A DNA stretch of 64,000 nt from a virus: IMG/VR virus record IMGVR_UViG_3300043427_003273, positions 1-64,000 of that record; one strand, 5' to 3'. The position numbers were made by a program, and so were the translations under genes. Shown piece by piece: positions 6,334 through 14,248 of the stretch. The notes under the pieces are model-generated. The model was not told the origin of the DNA and did not search any database. It was given only the letters and a program-made list of their open reading frames with translations. Numbering within the stretch: position 1 is the stretch's first letter; each line of letters starts with the position of its first letter.

Positions 6334-6570
6334 TCAAGTCCATGGATCCACTATGTCGATTTCCTGTTCTTCAGTCCATCCTTCATCCTTCAAACTATTC
6401 TGTATTACGGTATAGGTAATTTCTTCCGTATCAATCCAATCTTCAAACTCTTTGATTAATGCCAATGCATTGAGATTTGATTCCTTTTCTTGCCTTTCAA
6501 TCAGTGAATTAATTCTATCAATAGACCAATTACGAACCTCTAAAATAGGATCAATGATAATTTCGTTCAT
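6334..6570 (-). CDS. hypothetical protein, 78 aa
   Basis: The ATG at 6570-6568 overlaps the end of the GIY-YIG gene by 20 bases. The frame is open further upstream but that part lies wholly inside the nuclease gene, so I use the internal Met. The protein is acidic and helical (IIDPILEVRNWSIDRINSLIERQ...). It ends near a terminator, so it is the last gene of a short three-gene unit. Function unknown. Confidence 0.6.
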   Translation of the reverse strand: MNEIIIDPILEVRNWSIDRINSLIERQEKESNLNALALIKEFEDWIDTEEITYTVIQNSLKDEGWTEEQEIDIVDPWT

Positions 6571-6991
6571 AATAATCTTTTCGGAAGTACCTGTTGAGGA
6601 TGTTGCTATTGTAATACCTCGGGGTTCCGTCGTCAAGCCCTTCGGTGAGGACGTTATGGAAGAAAAGTTGTCGGGTCTCTTCAAAGTTAGTTTTGCCCTT
6701 TGTTTTATGTAATGATAAAATAATGCGCGTAAAATTCTCCTTACCATATTTTTCTACGTCCTCTTTGAGTTCTGGACAGGATCCGTAATAATTTTTCCAA
6801 TCAGATTCCGATTTAACTCTTCTAGATTTTCCTTTTGGTTTACGGAAACTCCAGAAATATTTTCTACCAATATAACTACGAGCAGTTTTATCGCAATGTA
6901 TATAATATACAAAACCAAAATAATCTTGAATATCATCTGAATCAAAAATTTTTCCATCATAATACCATGGATTAGTATAACTGCAACTCAT
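6551..6991 (-). CDS. GIY-YIG-like nuclease, 146 aa
   Basis: The pattern FGFVYYIHC followed by SYIGRKYF fits the GIY-YIG nuclease core, with the catalytic Arg in YIGRK and a candidate metal-binding Glu in NFEETRQLFF. Members of this family that stand alone in T4-like phages are often homing endonucleases (Seg type), but the Arg/Lys-rich insert without a recognisable DNA-binding C-terminus leaves the role open. It is flanked by small unknown genes, not inserted in a conserved gene. The frame is intact with a normal stop. Confidence 0.65.
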   Translation of the reverse strand: MSCSYTNPWYYDGKIFDSDDIQDYFGFVYYIHCDKTARSYIGRKYFWSFRKPKGKSRRVKSESDWKNYYGSCPELKEDVEKYGKENFTRIILSLHKTKGKTNFEETRQLFFHNVLTEGLDDGTPRYYNSNILNRYFRKDYYERNYH

Positions 6992-7127
6992 TTACATAAT
7001 CAATCGCCTTGCTCAGATATTTATGAGCAAGTTCTTTCTCTTGCCATGTTTTATGTTCGGAATCCAATTGATGCTTTAACTTATTCAATCTTGCTTTCAG
7101 TTCGTAGATATCGTTATAGTGTACCAT
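6972..7127 (-). CDS. small coiled-coil-like protein, 51 aa
   Basis: A 51-codon frame (ATG 7127-7125) encoding a highly charged single helix with heptad-like Leu spacing (LKARLNKLKHQLDSEH). It overlaps the nuclease start by 20 bases. It is the first gene after the terminator at 7164-7179. Unknown function. Confidence 0.5.
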   Translation of the reverse strand: MVHYNDIYELKARLNKLKHQLDSEHKTWQEKELAHKYLSKAIDYVNELQLY

Positions 7128-7156
7128 TTTAAGTAAATACCGTTCATAATAGTTAT

Positions 7157-7179
7157 AAAAAAAGGAGGCTAATGCCTCC
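7157..7179 (-). terminator. Rho-independent terminator after the histone-like virion gene
   Basis: GGAGGC (7179-7174) pairs with GCCTCC (7169-7164) around a 4-base loop, followed by seven T residues on the minus strand. Confidence 0.85.
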
Positions 7180-7205
7180 CCGTATTAAGAATTATTGATA
7201 TATTA

Positions 7206-8423
7206 TCACTTGTCTGGTGTATGTTGCATCATTGTATCCATCATTTTGATACCACGATTTTCCTTTTTCTTGCTTTCTGGATCGGTTTTTCCAGCAGAAG
7301 AACCCATTAATTTTCCAGCCTTTGCCGTTACCTTATGTGTAGGAAATTCTTTATAGTCTTCAATGATACTATCTCTCCACTCTTCACTCATGTTTGCCAT
7401 AATAATTAAAGCATCTTCATTTGTATTCGCATACCCTTCAGCAACCAAATACTCAAGAATATAATCAAACAAGTCATCTCTATCTTCTACTTGTTCTGCA
7501 ATAATTTCTTCGGCAAGAAACTCAAAGTTCTCTGCAATTTCACCAACTTCAAAATCAGTTAATCCTTCCATAATCTCATATGCTTCTTCATAAGTCTCGG
7601 CCAGACCTTTATCAATGATATCTTCAAGCATCAATGCTGCAATAATTGCATATTCTTCCCCAAGTCTCTTAGAAAGTCTCTGATTATGCTGAGCAGATTT
7701 CATTGAATAATTACCCTTATTCAATGGTTTTCCAGATTTTGTAGATGATGCTGGAGGTAATGCATTTTTAATTGCTTCCTTCGCAGCAGACTTTATGCTC
7801 TTACCAACAACCTCTTTGCGTCCAGAACCTTCACCTCTATATGGCTTTGGTTCTCTCTTCGTCTCTACCTTTTGTGGTTCTGCCTTTTTAGGTTCAACCT
7901 TTGCAGCTGCTTTTGAAGCAAGTTCAGATCCCTTGCGAAGACCCTTAGCAAGTGCGGATCTTCCCTTATTGAAAAGTTCTTTTCCTTTTGAAAGAATTCC
8001 TTTTACTGCCTTTTTAGCAGCAGCCTTAACTGCTGGTGCCTTTTCTCTTACCTTTGAAACTACTGCTTTACCTGCTTTTTTAGCAGCATCTTTAATTTCT
8101 GGTGCCTTTTCTTTTGCCTTAGCAACTGCTGCTTTGCCAACTCTCTTTGCAGCAGATTTTACTCTATCCATCCTTTCTGCTCTTCTCTTAGCATCAGGAT
8201 CTTCAGTATCATGTCCGTATGTTACCTTTGCTTCCTCAATATATTCAACACACTCATCAATATCAAATGATTCTTCTGAAATTACTTCTTCTACAATTTC
8301 ATCAAGTTCATTGTCACTTAATTCATCAATAATTTCATAATTCTCTTTCACATGAAGAACTTCTTCTCTAAGATCTTCATCATATACTGCAGAGTATGCT
8401 TCAGTAAGTTTTTTATAATCCAT
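7206..8423 (-). CDS. histone H1-like Lys/Ala-rich virion or internal head protein, 405 aa
   Basis: The protein has an acidic N-terminal region, a strongly basic Lys/Ala/Pro centre (about residues 75-215) that looks like eukaryotic H1 tails, and an acidic helical C-terminus. The N-terminus MDYKKLTEAYS contains LTE, a match to the T4 prohead protease consensus (L/I-x-E), so it may be packaged and cleaved. The region EYLVAEGYANTNEDALIIM resembles EYFYAEGLNENGINILI in the 785-residue protein at 15-17 kb. It has its own late promoter and terminator, so it is a single-gene late unit. DNA binding inside the head is inferred from composition only. Confidence 0.7.
   Translation of the reverse strand: MDYKKLTEAYSAVYDEDLREEVLHVKENYEIIDELSDNELDEIVEEVISEESFDIDECVEYIEEAKVTYGHDTEDPDAKRRAERMDRVKSAAKRVGKAAVAKAKEKAPEIKDAAKKAGKAVVSKVREKAPAVKAAAKKAVKGILSKGKELFNKGRSALAKGLRKGSELASKAAAKVEPKKAEPQKVETKREPKPYRGEGSGRKEVVGKSIKSAAKEAIKNALPPASSTKSGKPLNKGNYSMKSAQHNQRLSKRLGEEYAIIAALMLEDIIDKGLAETYEEAYEIMEGLTDFEVGEIAENFEFLAEEIIAEQVEDRDDLFDYILEYLVAEGYANTNEDALIIMANMSEEWRDSIIEDYKEFPTHKVTAKAGKLMGSSAGKTDPESKKKENRGIKMMDTMMQHTPDK
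8010..8141 (-). repeat. two diverged 66-bp tandem repeats in the H1-like gene
   Basis: Two adjacent units (8010-8075 and 8076-8141) encode variants of a 22-residue sequence around the core EKAP..K.AAKKAGKA. They are clearly related at DNA level but diverged, and they make up part of the basic centre of the protein. Confidence 0.7.
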
Positions 8424-8447
8424 ATCCGTATTTAAAGAATTTATAGA

Positions 8448-8455
8448 TATTTATA
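8448..8455 (-). promoter_or_regulatory. T4-type late promoter TATAAATA
   Basis: TATAAATA on the minus strand, 25 bases before the start codon of the H1-like gene at 8423. It lies immediately after the T-run of the nrdB terminator. Confidence 0.8.
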
Positions 8456-8477
8456 AAAAAAGGGGAGTTGCCTCCCC
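8455..8477 (-). terminator. Rho-independent terminator of the nrd operon
   Basis: GGGGAG (8477-8472) pairs with CTCCCC (8467-8462) around a 4-base loop, followed by seven T residues. It stops the primase-nrdA-nrdB transcript just after nrdB. Confidence 0.88.
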
Positions 8478-8482
8478 GTTTA

Positions 8483-9697
8483 TCAAAGTTTAAATCCAGC
8501 AAGAGAATCTTTTTTGAAATCTTGCTTAATTCCACCAACTACATAAGATTCAACTTCCGTTTCTTGTGGAGCAACTTGAAGTCCTTTTGAAGAAATCCAA
8601 TGCTGTGTCCAAGGAAGTGGATTATTATTTGCAGAAATGTCATAGACTGGTTTAAGTCCAATTGATTTCATACGACGGTTAGCAATCCATTCTACGTATT
8701 GCTGAAGAAGTTTATCATTAAGTCCAATCATGCTGCCGTCCTTAAATAGATAATCTGCCCATTTCTTTTCTTCATTCACAGCACGATCAAACATTGCATA
8801 GACCCATTCTTCCTCTTCTTTAGCAATTTGCTTCATCTCTAAGTCATCACCCTCTCTCCACTTATTCAGAATATTCTGAGTAATAGCAAGATGTTGATTT
8901 TCATCTCTTGCAATCAAAGAAATAATCTTTGCAGATCCTTCCATCAACTTGAGTTCACCAAATGCGAAAGAACAAGCAAATGAAACATAGAAACGAATAC
9001 CTTCAAGAATATTGACGTTTGCAATTGCCCTATAAAGTTTTCTTTTTAATTCTCTCCTATCGATTTTTCCAGCAATATGACCCTCTCTCGCAAGTTCCCA
9101 CATTGTTCCAGCATCATACTGATGTGCGTGATTGATAAAATCATCATAAGATTCCGTAACACTCTTAGCACGTTCCAGAATACGTTGATCCGTAATGATT
9201 TTATCAAATACTTCGGACGGATCTGAATAGATATTCTTGATAATATATGTGTATGAACGTGAGTGGATCATTTCCATGAAACCCCATACTTCCATACATG
9301 CTTCCAATTCAGGAAGTGAGCAATAAGGAATGAATGCCATACCAGGACCACGACCCTGAACAGAATCAAGCATAATCTGATACTTAAGATTAGAAGTATA
9401 GATGTGTTTCTGCTCGGGACGAAGGGTTTGGTAATCTCCACGATCCTTCTGGAGAGACACCTCTTCAGGTCTCCAGAAGTATCCAAGTTGTTGAGTAGTT
9501 AGTTTATCAAAGATGGGATATTTGTATGAATCATATCTCTGAATTCCAAGTGGTTGACCAAAGAACATGGGTTGTTTTTTGGTATCAACTTGTTCGGTAT
9601 TAAAAACAGTTGCTCCTCTAATTGAGGTCTCATTTTCAGAAACTTTGAAATCGTACTGCATTTCCTTTTCCTCGTTTGTTAGAATTTGATTTAACAT
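8483..9697 (-). CDS. nrdB: class I ribonucleotide reductase, beta subunit, 404 aa
   Basis: This subunit holds the di-iron centre and tyrosyl radical used by NrdA to reduce ribonucleotides. Visible ligand motifs are ELEACMEVWGFMEMIHSRSY (Glu and the ExxH pair) and DENQHLA (second ExxH). The C-terminus ends in an acidic-hydrophobic tail that docks on NrdA. I start at ATG 9697-9695; the frame is open five codons further to a TTG, which overlaps nrdA. It follows nrdA with a 3-base gap and ends at a terminator. Phage NrdAB raises dNTP supply for phage DNA synthesis. Confidence 0.97.
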   Translation of the reverse strand: MLNQILTNEEKEMQYDFKVSENETSIRGATVFNTEQVDTKKQPMFFGQPLGIQRYDSYKYPIFDKLTTQQLGYFWRPEEVSLQKDRGDYQTLRPEQKHIYTSNLKYQIMLDSVQGRGPGMAFIPYCSLPELEACMEVWGFMEMIHSRSYTYIIKNIYSDPSEVFDKIITDQRILERAKSVTESYDDFINHAHQYDAGTMWELAREGHIAGKIDRRELKRKLYRAIANVNILEGIRFYVSFACSFAFGELKLMEGSAKIISLIARDENQHLAITQNILNKWREGDDLEMKQIAKEEEEWVYAMFDRAVNEEKKWADYLFKDGSMIGLNDKLLQQYVEWIANRRMKSIGLKPVYDISANNNPLPWTQHWISSKGLQVAPQETEVESYVVGGIKQDFKKDSLAGFKL

Positions 9698-9699
9698 AA

Positions 9700-11994
9700 T
9701 TAGATTTTGCAACTTTCACAATCTTCTTCAATAGAAAGAAGTTCATCAAGTAAAGATCCCAGTGTTTCTTGCTTTTCTTCTACTTCATCAGTTTTTAAAT
9801 CATGAGTATTTTGATAATACGATGTTTTCCACCCATACTTATATGTTGTCAAGAAATCATTAACAATCACCGAAGTGGGAACTTCATTGTCATCATAATT
9901 TTCTGGGTTGTATGACCAGTTACCTGAAATTGCTTGGTCAAAATATTTTTGCATCATAGCAACAACATTAATATAACCACGATTGGAATCCATTTCCCAG
10001 AGAAGAGTGTAATTATTTTTAAGACTTCCATATTGAGGGACAATCTGCTTAAGTGGACCTTTCTTCGATTTTTTAACGGACAAGTAATCCCGTGGAGGTT
10101 CGATTCCATTGGTTGCGTTTGACACAACGGAACTGCTCTCCGATGGCATCTGTGCGGACAATGTTGAGTGCCTGAGACCGTGAGCCAAGATGGATGCTCT
10201 AAGATTTTCCCAATCATGTTGCAATGGAATAGAAGAAATTTCGTCTACGTCTGTCTTATAAGTGTCAATAGGAAGAATACCATCCGAATACTTAGTACGA
10301 CCAAAGTATTCACAATGTCCTTTTTCCTTAGCAATTTGATTGGATGCTTTCAGAAGATAGTATTGGAATGATTCAGACAGTCCATTTACAGCATCCCATG
10401 CCTCCTGAGAGTCGTATTTGAATCCAAGTTTAGCAAGGTAGTGAGCAAGACCAATGAAACCGATTCCAAGGGATCTACGTGCCTTTGTAGCAATTTCAGC
10501 AACCTTAACTGGATACTGCTGATAATCAATCAATTCCTCAAGACCACGAACCGAAAGGTCACAGAGATCTTCAAGTTCTTCATCCGACTTCACTTTACCA
10601 ACATTAATTGCAGATAGAATACAAAGTGCAATTTCACCACTCGTATCATCAATGTGCTGAATTGGATATGTTGGAAGAGTAATTTCTTGACACAAATTGC
10701 TCATCTCAATTTTATCCTTAAAGGATGAATGAGTATTGCAATGGTCAATATTCATAATGTAGATACGACCCGTTTCAGCACGTTCTTTGAGGAGGCTAAG
10801 AATAAGTTCCTGTGCTTTAATACTTTTCGACGGAATGGACGAATTGTTCTCATATTGAACGTATAAATCGTCAAATGCGTCTGTTCCGAAAGAATCATAA
10901 AGTCCAGGTACATCATGTGGGGAGAAAAGTGTGATTTCACCGTCCTGAATAAATCTTTCGTAGAAGAGTTTGCTGATTTGAATACTATAGTCAAGTTTGC
11001 GAACACGATTATCCTCCGTACCCTTATTATTCTTAAGAACCAGAATGTCTTCTATTTCTTGGTGCCAGATTGGGAAGTGGACAGTCGCTGATCCACCTCG
11101 GATGCCATTTTGAGTGCAGCATCGGACAGTTGCTTCAAACTTTTTGAGGAAAGGGACAACACCAGTGTGTTGAACTTCTCCACCTCGGATCTTACTGTTG
11201 ATGCCCCTGATTCGACCTGCGTTGATACCAATTCCTGCTCTTTGAGCAACATACCTGCCAATTGCCATATCAGAGCTGAAGATGCTGTCAAGGGTGTCAT
11301 CAACATCAACAAGAACGCAACTCGCAAATTGTCGCAGTGGGGTTCTAACACCCGCCATGATTGGTGTAGGAATGTTGATTTTGTGTTTTGAGATTGCGTC
11401 ATAGTACCTCTTAACGTATGACATACGGGTTTCCTTTGGATACTCTGCAAAGATAGTCAGAGCAATCATGATATACATGAACTGAGGAGTTTCATAAACA
11501 CCTCCACCACTTCTATCCTGAACCAAATATTTATCAACTACTTGACGAAGACCTGCATAAGTAAATAAAAAATCACGATCATGATCAATGTAGTTATTTG
11601 CTTTCTGAATTTCTTCCTTTGAATATTTGGTAAAAATATCTGCATCATATACTTCAGAACTCACACAGTTGTAGATGTGCGTTTCAAGATCGGGAAGTTC
11701 CTTCATTCTTCCGTAAATCTGCTTGCGAACAGAAAACAGAAGAAGACGAGCGGCAACATATTGATAATTTGGATGGTCCAAATCAATTAAGTCACTTGCA
11801 CTACGAATTAGAATTTCTTGAATTTCTTGTGTGGAAATTCCATCATAAAATTGAATACCAGAAGTCATTTCTACCTGACTTGCAGAAACTCCTGAGAGAC
11901 CTTTACATGCCTCATCAACCATAAGATGCATTTTATCCAGATCAAGAGATTCAATTTTTCCATTTCTCTTGATAACTTTGGTTCCGTTGCTCAT
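9700..11994 (-). CDS. nrdA: class I ribonucleotide reductase, alpha subunit, 764 aa
   Basis: The catalytic subunit. Residues 1-90 form an ATP-cone (KVIKRNGKIE...). Active-site elements seen are RQFASCVL (Cys of the disulfide pair), NLCQEITLP (radical Cys with Asn and Glu), IALCILSAINVG (second disulfide Cys) and the C-terminal CESC pair that hands on electrons from glutaredoxin or thioredoxin. The ATG at 11994-11992 overlaps the primase stop as ATGA. The presence of the ATP-cone suggests the enzyme keeps dATP control. A glutaredoxin gene at 1100-1351 may serve it. Confidence 0.97.
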   Translation of the reverse strand: MSNGTKVIKRNGKIESLDLDKMHLMVDEACKGLSGVSASQVEMTSGIQFYDGISTQEIQEILIRSASDLIDLDHPNYQYVAARLLLFSVRKQIYGRMKELPDLETHIYNCVSSEVYDADIFTKYSKEEIQKANNYIDHDRDFLFTYAGLRQVVDKYLVQDRSGGGVYETPQFMYIMIALTIFAEYPKETRMSYVKRYYDAISKHKINIPTPIMAGVRTPLRQFASCVLVDVDDTLDSIFSSDMAIGRYVAQRAGIGINAGRIRGINSKIRGGEVQHTGVVPFLKKFEATVRCCTQNGIRGGSATVHFPIWHQEIEDILVLKNNKGTEDNRVRKLDYSIQISKLFYERFIQDGEITLFSPHDVPGLYDSFGTDAFDDLYVQYENNSSIPSKSIKAQELILSLLKERAETGRIYIMNIDHCNTHSSFKDKIEMSNLCQEITLPTYPIQHIDDTSGEIALCILSAINVGKVKSDEELEDLCDLSVRGLEELIDYQQYPVKVAEIATKARRSLGIGFIGLAHYLAKLGFKYDSQEAWDAVNGLSESFQYYLLKASNQIAKEKGHCEYFGRTKYSDGILPIDTYKTDVDEISSIPLQHDWENLRASILAHGLRHSTLSAQMPSESSSVVSNATNGIEPPRDYLSVKKSKKGPLKQIVPQYGSLKNNYTLLWEMDSNRGYINVVAMMQKYFDQAISGNWSYNPENYDDNEVPTSVIVNDFLTTYKYGWKTSYYQNTHDLKTDEVEEKQETLGSLLDELLSIEEDCESCKI

Positions 11995-12959
11995 ATTTTT
12001 TTCCAATTGATAAACTTAAGTTTTGCTTCTAATCCTTGATAAGTACTACATTCTACCATATTCTGAACATTCAGTCCAGATAAAACCATATCATTAATGT
12101 CCTTTTCTTCAACTCCAGTGTCCCATATTACTACTTTGTCTCCCCTATCGATTGTTTTGGAGATTCTGTTGACGATTTCTCGATTGCGTGGTTCGTTATC
12201 ATAAATGTAAACAACACTGCTCCAACCAAACGAGCTAATATCAATATCGGCCCCACACATAGCAACAGAGTTTTTGATAAAGGTCGAGTCGAAAGGTCCT
12301 TCAGTAATGTAAATTGTTTCATCTGAATTTACTTCATCAAGTCCGTAAATTTTTGGTGCATCTTCGTCCAACATAATGGTAATATATTTTACCTGACTTG
12401 GACCGATAGCTCTCCCCTGAAATCCAATCAATTTCTTATTATAGAAAAGTGGTATTATAATTCTTTCTTCATCATAATTTGTATTATCAAAAGTTTCTTG
12501 AAGAGAATTAGTCCACTTTTTAAAATTGGGGGTGTAATAAAATTTATATGGGTTTAAATTTCTACTTTTTAGATATTCATTTGCCCTATCATTTTCAGAT
12601 GCTTTCGGAAGGTCTATAGTTTCACGAAACTCTGGTTTTTTAAATTCAAACTTGGGATCTTCTGTTTGGAAATTTTTTCCACTTACTCCCTTTTTATATT
12701 TTTCAAAAACATATTGCTTATGAATATTTGGATCAATATCCTTTAAAAAATTATTAAAGGACATATTAACCCCACAATTATGGCACTTGTAATTTGTATT
12801 ATTTTTGATTTGATAAAGATATCCCCTTGCCTTGTTTCTATTCCTCTGAGAATCTCCACAAATAGGACAACGAAAATTATAAAGATTATTTTTTACCTTT
12901 TTAAATTTTTGAAACTTAAACCCAATCAAATTGATGTATTTGACATCAATGAAATCCAT
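11991..12959 (-). CDS. 61: DNA primase (T4 gp61 type), 322 aa
   Basis: The N-terminus carries a zinc-binding site CPIC (31-34) and CHNC (59-62). The C-terminal half has a TOPRIM-like core: ITEGPFDSTF with the metal Glu near residue 219, then VYIYDNEP near 254 and a later D-containing strand. This matches the primase that makes RNA primers for lagging-strand synthesis with the gp41 helicase (21.3-22.7 kb). Here it leads the nrdA-nrdB operon, coupled by ATGA to nrdA, so primase and dNTP synthesis genes are co-transcribed. Confidence 0.92.
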   Translation of the reverse strand: MDFIDVKYINLIGFKFQKFKKVKNNLYNFRCPICGDSQRNRNKARGYLYQIKNNTNYKCHNCGVNMSFNNFLKDIDPNIHKQYVFEKYKKGVSGKNFQTEDPKFEFKKPEFRETIDLPKASENDRANEYLKSRNLNPYKFYYTPNFKKWTNSLQETFDNTNYDEERIIIPLFYNKKLIGFQGRAIGPSQVKYITIMLDEDAPKIYGLDEVNSDETIYITEGPFDSTFIKNSVAMCGADIDISSFGWSSVVYIYDNEPRNREIVNRISKTIDRGDKVVIWDTGVEEKDINDMVLSGLNVQNMVECSTYQGLEAKLKFINWKKI

Positions 12960-12982
12960 AAAAAAAGTCCATATCTCTGGAC
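12960..12982 (-). terminator. possible weak terminator
   Basis: GTCCA (12982-12978) pairs with TGGAC (12971-12967) around a 6-base loop, followed by seven T residues ending at the primase start codon. The stem is only 5 bp, so it may be weak. Confidence 0.5.
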
Positions 12983-13011
12983 ATTCTACACGACTGGACG
13001 ATCCCTGTCAA

Positions 13012-13137
13012 TCAACTCCTTTCGATACAACAGGATGAAATGATGGATGTCCACTTAACTACAGAATTAGTAAATTTTTGAAGATAATATGTTGATACTT
13101 TATTATTATCTTTTATTTTTAAATATTCTTTTTTCAT
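13012..13137 (-). CDS. possible small protein, 41 aa
   Basis: A 41-codon frame beginning MKKEYLKIKD and ending with two Cys and a basic tail, lying in the gap between primase and the coiled-coil membrane gene. A late promoter AATAAATA lies 27 bases before its ATG and a weak terminator follows. This is the only support; there is no clear ribosome binding site and no family match. The rest of the 210-base gap holds nothing I can identify. Confidence 0.3.
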   Translation of the reverse strand: MKKEYLKIKDNNKVSTYYLQKFTNSVVKWTSIISSCCIERS

Positions 13138-13163
13138 CGGAACTGACGCCCGAGATTTAATAG

Positions 13164-13171
13164 TATTTATT
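13164..13171 (-). promoter_or_regulatory. late promoter AATAAATA
   Basis: AATAAATA on the minus strand, 27 bases before the possible 41-aa gene and overlapping the end of the gene upstream. Confidence 0.5.
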
Positions 13172-13631
13172 ACTTCTTCGTCTCTATTCTGTAGTTTGGT
13201 TGATTATCTGGTGTCAAAATATCTACAACCATACCAGATTGAGAAAATACAAAACTTATAATAATTACTGCGCCAGCAATTATCCAACGAAACTTAATAA
13301 GGTCTTCTATTTTGAGTTCTAATTTTTGAATTCTTTCTACGACTGCCTTATGATCATCTTTATTCTCCACTTTCAATTCATCAAGTTGTTTGGCAAAATT
13401 TTCATCATTCTTGATTGTCTGATCAATTCTTTCATCATGCTTACTGAGAATTGTAGCAATCTTATTATTTGCTTCAGATATTTTATCCACAGCTACTTCT
13501 AATTTATCCATCATTTGTCTAGATAAATCTTCGTAAATGTTGAATTTTGCTTCTAAAACATCTAATTTTGATAAATCTGATCTTCTTAGTTGAAATGGTG
13601 ACATCTTACATACCACTATTTTGTACGTCAC
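13170..13631 (-). CDS. coiled-coil protein with C-terminal membrane helix, 153 aa
   Basis: Residues about 20-115 are a long Lys/Glu-rich helix with heptad pattern, followed by one membrane helix (FRWIIAGAVIIISFVFSQ) and a short polar tail. The layout resembles XhlA/hemolysin-type proteins that work with phage holins, so a lysis-related role is possible but unproven. The frame starts with GTG at 13631-13629, seven bases after AAAGGA and 24 bases after a late promoter, which supports it. An ATG at 13604 is the alternative start. Confidence 0.65.
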   Translation of the reverse strand: MTYKIVVCKMSPFQLRRSDLSKLDVLEAKFNIYEDLSRQMMDKLEVAVDKISEANNKIATILSKHDERIDQTIKNDENFAKQLDELKVENKDDHKAVVERIQKLELKIEDLIKFRWIIAGAVIIISFVFSQSGMVVDILTPDNQPNYRIETKK

Positions 13632-13653
13632 GCATTCATCCTTTTGTTATTAA

Positions 13654-13857
13654 TTATTTATTTTTTAAATTTTTTACCCAACTCTTATAATTGTTAGGAA
13701 CTTTACGAAAATCAATATTTCCTTTTTTTTTATTTCTGAATCCTAACAAAGGATCAAACCCAGCAGTTGGTCCTTGTGCTGGAGATGATCCAGTAAAACC
13801 TCCAGCACCAACAACCATATTTTCTTTTATTATTTGTATAATCTTTTCTAGTGTCAT
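13654..13857 (-). CDS. small protein with gp23-like motif, 67 aa
   Basis: The start at ATG 13857-13855 overlaps the stop of the gene upstream as ATGA. After a short N-terminal helix the protein reads VGAGGFTGSSPAQGPTAGFD, followed by PLLGF and a basic tail. The GPTAGFDPLL part closely resembles GPVAGFDPVL in the major capsid protein encoded at 39.8-41.3 kb. No family was recognised. It belongs to a late unit with the 126-residue protein. Confidence 0.6.
   Translation of the reverse strand: MTLEKIIQIIKENMVVGAGGFTGSSPAQGPTAGFDPLLGFRNKKKGNIDFRKVPNNYKSWVKNLKNK
13655..13662 (-). promoter_or_regulatory. late promoter AATAAATA
   Basis: AATAAATA on the minus strand, 24 bases before the GTG start of the coiled-coil membrane protein gene, overlapping the end of the 67-aa gene. 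Confidence 0.6.
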
Positions 13858-14234
13858 TGATCTGCTAGTTCCTTTAATTGTCGCATACATTCAAAATCAA
13901 TAGGAATATTATGAATGTAACATTTTGGAGTTGGTGGAAGTCTATTGAGAAATACAATGATTGTTTTCATTGCTGGCCAAAGAACCTCTTCAACTTTATA
14001 AAATAACATTGGAGTTGTAGCTTCTCCAAAAATATTATAAAGAACAATAAAATGGTTGATGAGTAGATTGCATTTCAATTCACCATCTTTTTTATATCTT
14101 TTTAAAAGACGTTTTATATATTTAAAATGATTCAAATCTTTATAAAAATCCTCTTCAGTAACTGCCTGAGGATTTTCATAATTTTTTATCGCAAACAGTA
14201 AAAAATTGCTTTCATCTAACTCATCAAATAACAT
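13854..14234 (-). CDS. hypothetical protein, 126 aa
   Basis: Soluble, mostly helical protein with several Cys near the C-terminus and the segment NHFIVLYNIFGEATTPMLFYKVEE in two parts. It follows the 179-aa structural gene after 14 bases and is coupled to the 67-aa gene. Proteins of this kind recur in cyanophages near small structural genes, but I cannot name a function. Confidence 0.65.
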   Translation of the reverse strand: MLFDELDESNFLLFAIKNYENPQAVTEEDFYKDLNHFKYIKRLLKRYKKDGELKCNLLINHFIVLYNIFGEATTPMLFYKVEEVLWPAMKTIIVFLNRLPPTPKCYIHNIPIDFECMRQLKELADQ

Positions 14235-14248
14235 ATTTTATTACACTA

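Noticed and set aside
6334-6991. Possible frameshift joining the GIY-YIG gene and the 78-aa gene
   Set aside because: The nuclease has a complete domain and normal stop, and the 78-aa gene has a suitable ATG just inside its end, so two overlapping genes explain the frames.
9698-9712. Upstream TTG start for nrdB
   Set aside because: It lies inside the end of nrdA without a clear ribosome site; the ATG at 9697 gives the expected N-terminus.
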